Positions 38,436 to 48,074 of a DNA stretch of 64,000 nucleotides are shown piece by piece. The stretch comes from Gammaproteobacteria bacterium HGW-Gammaproteobacteria-11. GTDB lineage: Bacteria; Pseudomonadota; Gammaproteobacteria; Pseudomonadales; Pseudomonadaceae. The DNA lies in the NCBI GenBank assembly GCA_002840055.1, contig PGZJ01000002.1:186001-250000 (forward strand), given 5' to 3'. The notes beneath the pieces are model-generated. The model was not told the DNA's origin, ran no database searches, and was given only the letters and a program-made list of their open reading frames with translations. The position numbers and the translations under genes were made by a program. Each line of letters begins with the position of its first letter. Position 1 is the stretch's first letter.

Positions 38436-39884
38436 TCACAGGAACACACCCACGCTCAGCACCAGGGATACGAACAGGGTGAGGATCAACAACAACGGCC
38501 AGATAAATACCAACCAGCGGTCATAGGAAACACGGCCGATGGCCAACCCGCCGATCACCACGGCAAAGGTCGGATTGATCAGATTGACCAGGCCGTTGGC
38601 GGATTGATACGCGGTGACCACCAGATCACGCCCGACATTGGCAAAGTCAGCCAGGGGCGCAAGAATCGGCATCGACAACACCGCCAGACCGGATGACGAG
38701 GGGACAAACAGGCTCATGCCAGCCTCGATCCAGAACATCACATGGATGAAAATCAGCGGAGGCAAACCACCCAGCGAGGTTTCAGCACTGTGCAAGATGG
38801 TATCGGCAATCATGCCCTGCTCCATGATCACCACGATACCGCGCGCCAGCCCGACAACCAGGGCCACACCGAGGAGATCACGGGCGCCATCAACAAAGCT
38901 GCCGGTCAAGCGTTTCTCACCCAACCGGGCAATAATGCCGATCACGATGGCCGAGCCTAAAAACAGCGCACCCATGCTGGCCATCCACCAGCCCTGGGAA
39001 GACACACCCCAGATCATCACCACAAAGGTCAGGGCAAAGATCATCAAGACCAGCATCTGTGTGCGGGTCAGACGGACGTCCTTGAAATCATCTTCATGGC
39101 CCTGCAGAAACAGTTTTCTGTGGGCCTCACGCTGTTTGGCCACCACCGAACGGGTCGGATCGGCCTGCACCCGTTTGGCATAACGCATCACATAGGCCGT
39201 ACAGATGAGCAATCCACCAAGCAGAATCACCAGCCGCAACGCCAGTCCGTCGGTAAAGGGAATATCCGCCGCATTGGCGGCAATCACCGTGGCAAAGGGG
39301 TTGATGGTCGAGCCGATAACACCGATACCGGCACCAATCAGGATTATCGCCACCCCGGTAATACTGTCGTAGCCCGCAGCGATCATCACGGGTATCAGAA
39401 TCGCGTAGAAGGCCAGGGTCTCTTCAGCCATACCATAGGTCGTGCCCCCGAGGGCAAACAGCAGCATCAGGATCGGGATCATCCAGATTTCATGGCCCTT
39501 GAGATGGCGCATGGCACTACGAATACCGGTGTCGATTGCGCCCGTGGCATTCATGACCCCAAGAAAGCCGCCAAGAAAGAGCACGAAAAGCGCCACATCA
39601 ATGGCATTGGCGGCATAGCTGTCAGGGTCATAGAAACCGGCCGTAGGCGCCAGCATCACATCGACAAAACCCTGTGGATTCGCCTCAACAAGTTCATAGG
39701 TACCGGGCACCGCCACTTCCCGACCAACGCTCTCGTTCATCGCCCGCTCATACTGGCCGGCCGGAATGATCCAGGTCAGGGCCGCAACAAAAATGATCAG
39801 CAGAAACAGGATGGTATAGGCGGTGGGAAAACGACTGGCCAGATCATCGGGCGCGCTGTCGTTCGGCTTGACTGAATCGTTCAT
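38436..39884 (-). CDS. YfcC-family transporter, probable arginine/ornithine antiporter
   Basis: 482 residues with about 12 membrane segments; the first is at about 23-41. The YfcC/C4-dicarboxylate-carrier-like family is recognisable from ASRFPTAYTILFLLIIFVAA, GGTTYGMAEETLAFYAILIP, GSTINPFA and FVPSSSGLAVLSMPILAPLA. In the position normally taken by arcD (first gene of arcDABC) it most likely exchanges arginine for ornithine; this is contextual. The ATG at 39884 has AAGGAG 6 nt upstream. Classical ArcD belongs to a different (APC) family. Confidence 0.85.
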   Translation of the reverse strand: MNDSVKPNDSAPDDLASRFPTAYTILFLLIIFVAALTWIIPAGQYERAMNESVGREVAVPGTYELVEANPQGFVDVMLAPTAGFYDPDSYAANAIDVALFVLFLGGFLGVMNATGAIDTGIRSAMRHLKGHEIWMIPILMLLFALGGTTYGMAEETLAFYAILIPVMIAAGYDSITGVAIILIGAGIGVIGSTINPFATVIAANAADIPFTDGLALRLVILLGGLLICTAYVMRYAKRVQADPTRSVVAKQREAHRKLFLQGHEDDFKDVRLTRTQMLVLMIFALTFVVMIWGVSSQGWWMASMGALFLGSAIVIGIIARLGEKRLTGSFVDGARDLLGVALVVGLARGIVVIMEQGMIADTILHSAETSLGGLPPLIFIHVMFWIEAGMSLFVPSSSGLAVLSMPILAPLADFANVGRDLVVTAYQSANGLVNLINPTFAVVIGGLAIGRVSYDRWLVFIWPLLLILTLFVSLVLSVGVFL

Positions 39885-40024
39885 GGCTCTCTCCTTGTTC
39901 CGTTGTGGGTGAATACAACCGACGACACAGCCTTGCCCGCCACACGGCCTGGCAAAGCCCAGAGAAACTGCAAAGCGATTGCACACTTCATTGGCCAGCT
40001 TGCATCAAGCCGGACGAACGAGAG

Positions 40025-40038
40025 ATGACTCAAATCAA
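40025..40038 (-). promoter_or_regulatory. Possible ANR/FNR box upstream of the arc operon
   Basis: On the minus strand TTGAT-TTGA-GTCAT, matching TTGAT-N4-(A/G)TCAA except the last base. It lies about 140 nt before the first arc gene. The hexamer at the class II -10 distance is poor (CAAGCT), so the start site is uncertain. Confidence 0.5.
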
Positions 40039-40175
40039 GTTTTACGGATGAGTGACAGAGGATAACTGCCTAGTTCAGCGGCAGAACAGGACGTGGCTCA
40101 GATTGAGCATAGCAGTGAAAGCCCAATCTCACCGGGGGTTCTGCCGGATCGCCCTATGCGCTGGTTTGCAGGGCC

Positions 40176-41894
40176 TCAGAGCGCCTGCAGGTGTTTGACC
40201 ATCAGCTGCAGGCTTTGACGGCCGCGATACTCATTGATATCCAGCGTATAGGCCAGCAGTACGCGTTGGACGGAGGGATTGGGCCAGACCTTGGGGTCGA
40301 TATTGAAGGCAATGCCGTCCAGCAGCGTGGTGCTGCCGGGCACTTGCACCACCAGTTTCAAGTGCCGTTCGGCCACCAGACGCTGCTGCAGCAGAACAAA
40401 CTCGCCATGGAAGCCCGGTTCCGGGAAATGCTGACCCCAGGGCCCGGCTTCACGCAACTGAGCGGCCAGCTCGAGACTGAATTCCGACTCGGCCAGTTGG
40501 CCGTCCGACAGCAGTCGGCCGGTCAGGTCCTCGGCGCTCAATTGGCGCCGCACCTCGAGATCAAAGGCCTGCTGAAAGGCCTCGAAATGCGCACGCGGCA
40601 AGGACAGCCCGGCAGCCATGGCATGTCCGCCAAACTTGCTGATCAGACCAGGATTGTGCGCGGCCACGGCGTCCAGGGCGTCGCGAATATGCAAGCCGGC
40701 AACCGAGCGGGCCGAGCCCTTGATCTGCTCATCACCGGCATCGGCAAAGGCGATGACCGGCCGGTGGTAGCGATCCTTCAGACGGGAGGCGAGAATGCCG
40801 ATCACCCCCTGGTGCCAGTCAGGATCAAACAGGCACAGGCCAAAAGGCAGATCGGTATCAGCCAGGTCCATGGCCGCCAGGGTACTCATGGCCTGCTGCT
40901 GCATGTCGCGTTCGATGCTCTTGCGATCCCGGTTAAGACTGTCCAGCTCGCGGGCAATATCGCGGGCCAGATCCTCGTTATCGGTCAGCAGGCATTCGAT
41001 ACCCAGGCTCATGTCATCCAGCCGGCCAGCGGCATTCAGGCGCGGGCCGACGATAAAACCCAGATCGGTTGAGACCAGGCGCTGCGGCGGACGACCAGCG
41101 ACCTCGAGCAGGGCGCGAATACCCGCACGGCAGCGGCCATTGCGAATCCGCGCCAGCCCCTGATGCACCAGAATACGGTTATTGGCATCCAGCGGTACGA
41201 CATCCGCCACGGTCCCCAGCGCCACCAGATCCAGCAGTTCAGCCAGGTTCGGCTCGGGTCTCCGGGTGTTGAACCAGCCTTTGTCACGCAGGGCGGCACG
41301 CAGCGCCAGCATGACGTAAAAAATCACCCCGACACCGGCAATGGCCTTGCTCGGAAAACCGCAACCCGGTTGCGATGGATTGACGATGGCATCGGCTGCA
41401 GGCAGTTGTTCGGCGGGCAAATGGTGGTCGGTCACCACCACCCTGAGACCCGCCGCCTTGGCGGCAGCCACCCCCTCGATGCTGGAAATACCGTTATCCA
41501 CGGTGACCAGCACCTGCGGTTGGCGGCCCAGCGCCACCTCAACAATTTCCGGGGTCAAGCCATAACCATATTCAAAGCGGTTCGGCACCAGATAATCCAC
41601 CGCGGCGGCGCCCAGCGCGCGCAGCGCCAGCACCGCGACACTGCTGGCGGTGGCACCATCACAGTCAAAATCACCGACCACCAGAATCGACTGGCCCTGC
41701 TCCAGCGCCTCAATCAACACCGCTACGGCCTCGGGCATGCCCTTGAACAGTTGGTAGGGCAGCAGCGCCTGCAGACGCTTGTCGAGCTCCGCTTCGGTAC
41801 AGACGCCACGGGCCGCGTAAAGCCGGGTCAGCAGCGGCGGCAGTGCGCCAAGTTCAGGCAGGGCGGCGGGGACAGGACGGGCTTCAATACGCAT
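40176..41894 (-). CDS. recJ: Single-stranded-DNA exonuclease RecJ
   Basis: 5'-3' single-stranded DNA exonuclease for recombination and mismatch repair. 572 residues. The DHH-family motifs VVGDFDCDGATASSVA, VTVDNGISS, VVTDHHLP and NPSQPGCGFPSKAIAGVGV are all present, followed by the DHHA1 domain with SKFGGHAMAAGLSL. yaeQ lies 9 nt upstream on the same strand. Confidence 0.97.
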   Translation of the reverse strand: MRIEARPVPAALPELGALPPLLTRLYAARGVCTEAELDKRLQALLPYQLFKGMPEAVAVLIEALEQGQSILVVGDFDCDGATASSVAVLALRALGAAAVDYLVPNRFEYGYGLTPEIVEVALGRQPQVLVTVDNGISSIEGVAAAKAAGLRVVVTDHHLPAEQLPAADAIVNPSQPGCGFPSKAIAGVGVIFYVMLALRAALRDKGWFNTRRPEPNLAELLDLVALGTVADVVPLDANNRILVHQGLARIRNGRCRAGIRALLEVAGRPPQRLVSTDLGFIVGPRLNAAGRLDDMSLGIECLLTDNEDLARDIARELDSLNRDRKSIERDMQQQAMSTLAAMDLADTDLPFGLCLFDPDWHQGVIGILASRLKDRYHRPVIAFADAGDEQIKGSARSVAGLHIRDALDAVAAHNPGLISKFGGHAMAAGLSLPRAHFEAFQQAFDLEVRRQLSAEDLTGRLLSDGQLAESEFSLELAAQLREAGPWGQHFPEPGFHGEFVLLQQRLVAERHLKLVVQVPGSTTLLDGIAFNIDPKVWPNPSVQRVLLAYTLDINEYRGRQSLQLMVKHLQAL

Positions 41895-41903
41895 GGTCAG
41901 GAC

Positions 41904-42443
41904 TCAACGCTCGCCCTTGAGCCACTCCAGCGGCAGCTCAACCTGAATATCCGCATCACTGGCATACAGGACCCCATCGGTGATCATCAAGCCCCAGTCC
42001 AGCGTGCGGCCCAGCCGTTCAGCCAGCAGATCCAGAGGTTCCTGCGGCAAGACGGCAATATGCAGGTTTTTCAGCCCGGCCACTGCCGGCAACTGCTTGT
42101 TGGCCCAGACCTTGGTATTGCCATAAGCCAGCAAAGAGACTCGCTCGGCGCGACGGGAACACCAGATCAGCCGCTCGGCATCCGGTTGGCCGACTTCAAT
42201 CCAATGCTCGATTCGGTCATCCAGACTCTTGTGCCACAGCGCCGGTTCGTCCACCTCGGACAGGCCCCGGCCAAAGGCCAGGCGTTCCTGATACCAGAGG
42301 GCATAGGCCAATATCCGGCTGATCATCCGCTGTCCGGTCTCCGATGGATGCCGGGCAACGGTCATGCGCAGGTCCTCATAGACACCGCGATCGGTGTCAG
42401 TCAGGTTCAGGTGTACCTTGTAGGGCGTTGCTTGCAGGGCCAT
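41904..42443 (-). CDS. yaeQ: YaeQ family protein
   Basis: 179 residues; the family has a PD-(D/E)XK nuclease-like fold with no settled function. The start MALQATPYKVHLNLTDTDRG (ATG 42443) matches the family length; the longer frame to 42557 is not supported. Conserved YQERLAFGRGLSEVDEPALW, WIEVGQPDAERL and KVWANK are present. Confidence 0.92.
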   Translation of the reverse strand: MALQATPYKVHLNLTDTDRGVYEDLRMTVARHPSETGQRMISRILAYALWYQERLAFGRGLSEVDEPALWHKSLDDRIEHWIEVGQPDAERLIWCSRRAERVSLLAYGNTKVWANKQLPAVAGLKNLHIAVLPQEPLDLLAERLGRTLDWGLMITDGVLYASDADIQVELPLEWLKGER

Positions 42444-42605
42444 GGGCAGTCGAATTCCGGGCAGGGTGTGCGCGCATTGTAACGCAAAAGTGCCTGGCCA
42501 GATTTCAGACAACAAATTCATTGCCAGGCATGAATCAGACTGTCTGCTGTGCAGCAAATCAGTAAACTAGCCTGGCACAGCTCACCAGCCTATCAAGGAC
42601 AGATC

Positions 42606-43805
42606 ATGACAACAGCCACCCTTCCCCTCAGCGGCCTCAAGGTCATCGAGCTTGGCACCCTGATCGCCGGCCCCTTTGCCGCTCGCATCTGCGCGGAATT
42701 CGGTGCCGAGGTGATCAAGGTCGAATCGCCGGACGGCGGTGATCCCCTGCGCAAATGGCGCAAACTCTATGAAGGCACCTCACTCTGGTGGTTCGTCCAG
42801 GCCCGCAACAAGCAGTCCCTGACACTGAACCTGAAAAGCCCGGAAGGACTGGATATCCTCAAACAGCTGCTTGGTGAAGCCGATATCCTGATCGAGAACT
42901 TTCGCCCCGGCACCCTGGAAAAACTCGGACTGGGCTGGGACGTGCTGCATGCACTGAATCCCGGACTGGTGATGGTCAGACTCTCGGGCTTCGGCCAGAG
43001 CGGCCCGATGAAGGATCAGCCCGGTTTTGGCGCGGTCGGCGAATCCATGGGCGGCCTGCGCTATATCACCGGCTTCGAGGATCGCCCACCGGTACGCACC
43101 GGGATATCCATCGGCGACTCGATTGCCGCGCTCTGGGGTGTGATTGGCGCCCTGATGGCGCTACGTCACCGCGAGATCAATGGTGGACTCGGACAAATAG
43201 TCGATGTCGCCCTGTATGAAGCGGTTTTTGCCATGATGGAAAGTATGGTGCCGGAGTTTGACGTCATGGGCTTTATCCGTGAGCGCAGCGGCAACATCAT
43301 GCCCGGTATTACCCCCTCCTCCATCCACACCTGCGCCGACGGCAAGGCTGTACAGATCGGCGCCAACGGCGATGCCATCTTCCAACGCTTCATGCGCGCC
43401 ATCGGCCGCGATGATTTGGCCAACGACCCGCAACTGAGTGACAACGCCGGCCGCGATGGCCGCCGCGATGAGCTCTACCAACTGATCGACGCCTGGACAG
43501 CCAGTCTGCCCCAGGAACAGGTCCTGGCCCTCCTCAGCAAGGCCGAGGTCCCCGCCAGCCGGATCTTTTCCGTGGCCGACATGTTCAGCGACCCGCAATT
43601 TCTTGCTCGTGACATGTTTATCGAAGGCAAGCTGCCAGACGGCAAGACATTCAAGACACCCGGCATAGTGCCCAAGCTCTCTGCGACACCCGGCAGCACA
43701 CAATGGAGCGGCCCCGCCCTCGGCGAACACAACGCCCCGCTGCTGAAAAGTCTGGGCTACAGCGAAACGGATATCGCTGAGCTGAAACAACGGGGCGTGA
43801 TCTGA
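42606..43805 (+). CDS. CaiB/BaiF (class III) CoA-transferase family protein
   Basis: Transfers CoA between carboxylic acids. 399 residues from the ATG at 42606 (AAGGACAG upstream). The N-terminal LPLSGLKVIELGTLIAGPFA, FGAEVIKVESPDGGD and LIENFRPGTLEKLGLGWD are typical. Where formyl-CoA transferase has Y-D, this protein has PGFGAVGESMGGL, so the usual catalytic Asp is replaced by Gly with a Glu four residues on. The substrate is not identifiable; divergent from yaeQ. Confidence 0.88.
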   Translation: MTTATLPLSGLKVIELGTLIAGPFAARICAEFGAEVIKVESPDGGDPLRKWRKLYEGTSLWWFVQARNKQSLTLNLKSPEGLDILKQLLGEADILIENFRPGTLEKLGLGWDVLHALNPGLVMVRLSGFGQSGPMKDQPGFGAVGESMGGLRYITGFEDRPPVRTGISIGDSIAALWGVIGALMALRHREINGGLGQIVDVALYEAVFAMMESMVPEFDVMGFIRERSGNIMPGITPSSIHTCADGKAVQIGANGDAIFQRFMRAIGRDDLANDPQLSDNAGRDGRRDELYQLIDAWTASLPQEQVLALLSKAEVPASRIFSVADMFSDPQFLARDMFIEGKLPDGKTFKTPGIVPKLSATPGSTQWSGPALGEHNAPLLKSLGYSETDIAELKQRGVI

Positions 43806-43938
43806 TACACGCGCCCAGGCAGGAGAAATAAAGCCCTCTGCCGCTGCCGGAATCCCCCTTTGTGAGGCGGATATGCTCTACACTGACAACTAAACCCCTC
43901 CTGTCCCCGTGACAGCCCTCCCCGCCACCGGAGCCACC

Positions 43939-44079
43939 ATGGCCAAACCCAACTACTCCTTTGAAAAGCGTCAACGCGAGCTCAAGAAAATAAAGCAGCA
44001 GGAAGAAAAGCGTCTGGAGAAGCAAGCCCGCAAGGAATCCCCGGATACCCCACCGACAGACCCGGAGCAAGCCACATGA
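43939..44079 (+). CDS. Tiny lysine-rich protein 1
   Basis: 46 residues, starting MAKPNYSFEKRQRELKKIKQ and ending PTDPEQAT. It is strongly basic, and the middle part is probably one charged helix. Similar short MAKPNYSFEKRQ proteins occur in Pseudomonas, from memory. It overlaps the next small ORF by 4 nt (ATGA), which argues for real translation of both. No function is known to me. Confidence 0.7.
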   Translation: MAKPNYSFEKRQRELKKIKQQEEKRLEKQARKESPDTPPTDPEQAT

Positions 44080-44180
44080 GCAAAGGTATGGACAGCAAGA
44101 AAGCTGCGAAAAAGAAACCCGCCCTGAGTTTGCTGGAAAAACGGGCGGTCAAGGCCGAGAAAGCCAAGGCAAAGAAATAG
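44076..44180 (+). CDS. Tiny lysine-rich protein 2
   Basis: 34 residues, starting MSKGMDSKKAAKKKPALSLL and ending KAKAKK. Very basic, possibly nucleic-acid or ribosome associated by composition alone. Coupled to the previous ORF through ATGA and 70 nt before the YebC-family gene, so the three may form a transcription unit. Confidence 0.65.
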   Translation: MSKGMDSKKAAKKKPALSLLEKRAVKAEKAKAKK

Positions 44181-44250
44181 GGCATAGCCCTGCCCGTGAT
44201 CTGCGGTTAAAATCGGCCTCTTTTCGATCCACAGCCAACGGGACAGCAAC

Positions 44251-44967
44251 ATGGGCCGCGCCTATCAGAACCGCAAAGAATCCATGGCCAAAACGGCTGA
44301 CGCCAAGACCAAGGTGTACAGCAAGTTCGCTCGGGAAATATACGTCACTGCCAAATCCGGTGGTACAGACCCCTCTGGCAACCTGGCTTTGCGTGGCTTG
44401 CTGGAACGCGCCAAGAAAAGCCAAGTACCTGCACACGTCATCGACAAAGCGCTGGACAAGGCCAAGGGTGGCGGTGGCGAAGACTTCTCCGTTGCCCGCT
44501 ATGAAGGCTTTGGCCCGGGCAACTGCATTGTCATCGTCGAATGCCTGACCGACAACGCCAACCGCACCATTGCCGACGTGCGTAACTGTTTTACCAAAAC
44601 CAAATCGAAGATGGGTACGCCTGGTAGCGTCAGTCACATGTTCGATCACTGCGCCATTCTGGCCTTCCCGCATGGCGATGAAGACGCCGTCCTTGAGGCA
44701 CTGATGATGGCTGACGTGGATGTCACCGACATTGAGAACGAAGACGGTCAGATCACCGTATTCACCCCCCACACTGACTACGCCAAGGCCCGTCAGGCAC
44801 TGACCGACAACTTTGGCGAGCTGGACTTTGCCATGGACGAGATCCAGTTCCTGCCGCAGACCCATACGGCCATCGCCGGGGATGACATTGCCCTGTTCGA
44901 GAAATTCACCGATATGCTCAACGAACTGGATGATGTACAGAACATCTACCATAACGCCGAGTACTGA
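44251..44967 (+). CDS. YebC/PmpR-family protein (YeeN type)
   Basis: 238 residues of the YebC family, members of which have been described as transcription regulators and as factors relieving ribosome stalling. Family motifs: [38 protein letters not shown] and [19 protein letters not shown]. The N-terminus [20 protein letters not shown] is YeeN-like rather than YebC proper. It ends at a strong terminator. Confidence 0.93.
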   Translation: MGRAYQNRKESMAKTADAKTKVYSKFAREIYVTAKSGGTDPSGNLALRGLLERAKKSQVPAHVIDKALDKAKGGGGEDFSVARYEGFGPGNCIVIVECLTDNANRTIADVRNCFTKTKSKMGTPGSVSHMFDHCAILAFPHGDEDAVLEALMMADVDVTDIENEDGQITVFTPHTDYAKARQALTDNFGELDFAMDEIQFLPQTHTAIAGDDIALFEKFTDMLNELDDVQNIYHNAEY

Positions 44968-44985
44968 TTCCTGAAGGTCGGATCA

Positions 44986-45009
44986 AGGGCAGCTTCGGCT
45001 GCCCTTTTT
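44986..45009 (+). terminator. Intrinsic terminator of the YebC-family gene
   Basis: A perfect 8-bp stem, AGGGCAGC-TTCG-GCTGCCCT, with a UUCG tetraloop runs into TTTTT, 19 nt after the stop codon. Confidence 0.93.
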
Positions 45010-45199
45010 CATTACGCCCTGCCAATCCCGGGCGACCAGCGACAAGTTAGACTTAAGATGGCCGACGCATTATTCTGCCGCAAGCCGCTCACAATCAGAA
45101 AAACCGGTCGGCTTACAAGGCGTCTCTGAAAAATGCACTGCGACAGCGCAGATCCTTCTCAGTGATTGCCTGTCTGTGACTCACGATAAGGGAAGCTAT

Positions 45200-47977
45200 A
45201 TGGGTCCGTTGCTGGTGTTCATCTTCGTCGGCATGTTGCTCGGCGCCCTGATGCTGGAGTTGCCCGGTGTGGTATTGGGCGCCGTTATCGGCTATCTGCT
45301 GGCCCAACTTGGCCGCCAATCCGCCGACATCAAGGCCCTGCGCACAGACCTCGACGCACTTCGTCAGCGCAGCACCGCGTCGCCCGCAGCCGTTCAACCA
45401 CCGCCTCAGGCGGCTGAAACCAGCCCTGCCGACACCGAACAACCACTGCCGCAGGGCACCGATGACGCCCCCCTGGAATGGGATTTCGACCCTCAGCCAG
45501 CGCAATCGGCCAGCGCTGCCAGCATGGCGCCACAGCCGCGACCCGAACCAGCCACCGCATGGGCCGCAAGCCAAACCACAGCAACAGCTGCGCCGGCATC
45601 AGTCGAGCCAAGCAATGACCTTGGCAGTCGGATTGAGGGCTGGATTCGCCGCTTTTTGACCGAAGGCAATCCGATCGTCCGCATCGGCATGGTGGTGATG
45701 TTTTTTGGTCTGGGCTTTTTGATCAAATACGTCTCCAGTCAGGGCCTGTTCCCGATCGAGATGCGCCTGGCCAGTGTGGCTGTGGTGGCCTGCATACTCC
45801 TGGCTATTGGCTGGCGTACCCGGCACAAGCCCGGGGGCTATGGCCTGGTCTTGCAGGGTGGCGGTATTGCCACCCTGTATCTGACAGTCTTTGCTGCGAC
45901 CAAACTCTTCCCACTGTTGCCGTCCGGCACTGCCTTCGCCCTGATGTTCCTGATCGTCATGCTCGGCGCGCTTATGGCGGTACTGCAGAATGCTCAGGTG
46001 CTTGCCTTGATGGCCACCAGCGGCGGCTTCATGGCGCCGGTGCTGACGTCCGATGGCGGCGGTAGCCATGTCACCCTGTTCAGCTTCTACCTGCTACTGA
46101 ACCTTGGCGTGCTGAGTATCGCCTGGTTCAAACGCTGGCGATTGCTGAACTGGGTCGGCTTCGTATTCACTTTCGGCATCACCAGCGCCTGGGCAGCACT
46201 GAAGTTCCAGCCGGACTGGTATCTGTCCAGCCAGCTGTTTCTGATCGGCTTCTTCCTGCAATACCTGTTGGTGTCATTGCTGTTCTCCCTGCGCCAGCCA
46301 CCGCAACTGCGCGGTCTGGTGGATGCCACCCTGGTGTTCGGCCTGCCGATAATCGGCTTCGGCATCCAGTCCATTCTGCTGGAAGGCAACGAATACGCTC
46401 TGGCCACCAGCGCCGCCCTGCTTGCGACGCTGTATTGGGGATTGGCGCTTTGGCTCTGGCGCAGCCATCAACCCGCACTGCGCCTACTGACCCAGGCCTT
46501 TATGGCCATAGGGCTGATGTTCGCTACGCTGGCTATCCCGCTGGCATTGGATGCGCAATGGACCTCAGCCAGCTGGGCCCTGGAGGCAGCCGGCCTGATC
46601 TGGATTGGCTTGCGCCAACAGCACCGCCTGCCGCGTCTGGCCGGCTATCTGCTGTATCTCGCGGCCTGCCTATCACTTTTCTGGAACAACAGCCTGAGCA
46701 CCGGTGAACTGCCCCTGGTTCAGGGTGACTTCCTCGGGCTACTGATCCTGTCCATTGCCGCGCTGAGCATCGCGTTGATGTTGGAAACACTCCCCAAGCA
46801 CAGTCTGAACAGCGAGAAAGGCTTCGAACTGGCCGCCCTGATCATTGGCTGGAGCTGGTGGATCCTGGCCCTGTTGAATGAAGTGGATGCGCATTTGGCC
46901 AGATCCTATTTCTATTCAGCCATGGTACTGGCCGTGACACTCAGCACCCTGGGTCTGCTGTTGCTTGGCCAGCGTCTGCAGTGGCGTGGTATTGAGCGCC
47001 TCGGTTTCTGGTTGCTGCCCAGCGTGCTGATCTGGTCAGCCGTACATATGAGCGCCATGTTGATTGATATCGGCAGCCAGCATCCCAGTGCCACACTGGG
47101 ACTGATCGCCCTGCCGGCGTTCTTTGCCCTGCATTACTGCGTACTCTGGTGGCAGCGTGAGCGACCCGGTCAGGCGCTACTCAAGGCCTGGCACAGTGCC
47201 GGTTACTGGCTGTTTGCTGCCCTGCTGGTCTGGGAAGCCCGCTGGTGGCAACTGGAAATGGGCTGGCAAGACACCAGCGCCGCCGTGCTCTGGTTTGCGG
47301 CGCTGGCAGCACCGCTGCTACTGCTGCTTTCGACACCCCTGTGGCGGGCGGAAAAGTGGCCGCTCAGCCACTATCGCGAACTTTACCTGCAATGGATTGC
47401 CGCGCCGCTACTGGCGCTGCTGGGCATCTGGTATCTCTTCACCAGCACCTTGCCTGGCACCAGCGCACTGGCCTATCTGCCCTTGCTCAACCCACTGGAT
47501 CTACTACAGGGTTTATCTCTGCTGCTGCTCATCCACTGTTACCGCAGCCGACTCTGCAACCTGGCTGCACTCGGCCGCGACCTGGGCCTGGGTCTGATTG
47601 GACTCTGCGCTTTCAGCTGGTTGAATCTGCTGGTACTGCGCGCCATGGCGCATTACAGCGGCGTTGACTATGTACTGCCAAGCCTCTGGCAATCACTGGA
47701 AGTGCAAATGGCGCTGTCGATTCTCTGGTCGCTCTGCGCCCTGTTGGTCATGTATCTGGCCCGGCGCTTTCAAGCGCGCGAGCTCTGGTTTGCCGGTGCG
47801 GCACTACTCTGCATCATCGTACTCAAGCTCTTTACCAAGGATCTGACCGGCACCGGTACCCTGACGCGCATCGTGTCCTTTATGGCCGTGGGCAGCCTGA
47901 TGCTGTTGATCGGCTACCTGTCTCCCCTGCCTGGCAGGCAAGGTGACAAGCAACCCGTTCCTGAAACCGAGGCCTGA
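45200..47977 (+). CDS. DUF2339 large multi-pass membrane protein
   Basis: 925 residues of the DUF2339 family, function unknown. An N-terminal membrane segment is followed by a proline/alanine/glutamine-rich linker (about 45-140) and then some 25 predicted membrane segments from NPIVRIGMVVMFFGLGFLIK onward. The ATG at 45200 has AAGGGA 6 nt upstream; a GTG 24 nt earlier is less likely. It stands alone between terminated neighbours. Confidence 0.88.
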   Translation: MGPLLVFIFVGMLLGALMLELPGVVLGAVIGYLLAQLGRQSADIKALRTDLDALRQRSTASPAAVQPPPQAAETSPADTEQPLPQGTDDAPLEWDFDPQPAQSASAASMAPQPRPEPATAWAASQTTATAAPASVEPSNDLGSRIEGWIRRFLTEGNPIVRIGMVVMFFGLGFLIKYVSSQGLFPIEMRLASVAVVACILLAIGWRTRHKPGGYGLVLQGGGIATLYLTVFAATKLFPLLPSGTAFALMFLIVMLGALMAVLQNAQVLALMATSGGFMAPVLTSDGGGSHVTLFSFYLLLNLGVLSIAWFKRWRLLNWVGFVFTFGITSAWAALKFQPDWYLSSQLFLIGFFLQYLLVSLLFSLRQPPQLRGLVDATLVFGLPIIGFGIQSILLEGNEYALATSAALLATLYWGLALWLWRSHQPALRLLTQAFMAIGLMFATLAIPLALDAQWTSASWALEAAGLIWIGLRQQHRLPRLAGYLLYLAACLSLFWNNSLSTGELPLVQGDFLGLLILSIAALSIALMLETLPKHSLNSEKGFELAALIIGWSWWILALLNEVDAHLARSYFYSAMVLAVTLSTLGLLLLGQRLQWRGIERLGFWLLPSVLIWSAVHMSAMLIDIGSQHPSATLGLIALPAFFALHYCVLWWQRERPGQALLKAWHSAGYWLFAALLVWEARWWQLEMGWQDTSAAVLWFAALAAPLLLLLSTPLWRAEKWPLSHYRELYLQWIAAPLLALLGIWYLFTSTLPGTSALAYLPLLNPLDLLQGLSLLLLIHCYRSRLCNLAALGRDLGLGLIGLCAFSWLNLLVLRAMAHYSGVDYVLPSLWQSLEVQMALSILWSLCALLVMYLARRFQARELWFAGAALLCIIVLKLFTKDLTGTGTLTRIVSFMAVGSLMLLIGYLSPLPGRQGDKQPVPETEA

Positions 47978-48074
47978 CAGCCCATACCTACAAAGAGTCT
48001 CGCCCATGCCCCCTTTGTGCCCTGCGCAAAGTCGGGCACCGGATTAGGCTAGGCATTGCTAACGGAGATACCCC

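Noticed and set aside
45010..45199. Small RNA or extra ORF between the YebC terminator and the DUF2339 gene
   Set aside because: No convincing promoter-terminator pair or ORF with a ribosome binding site was seen in these 190 bases.
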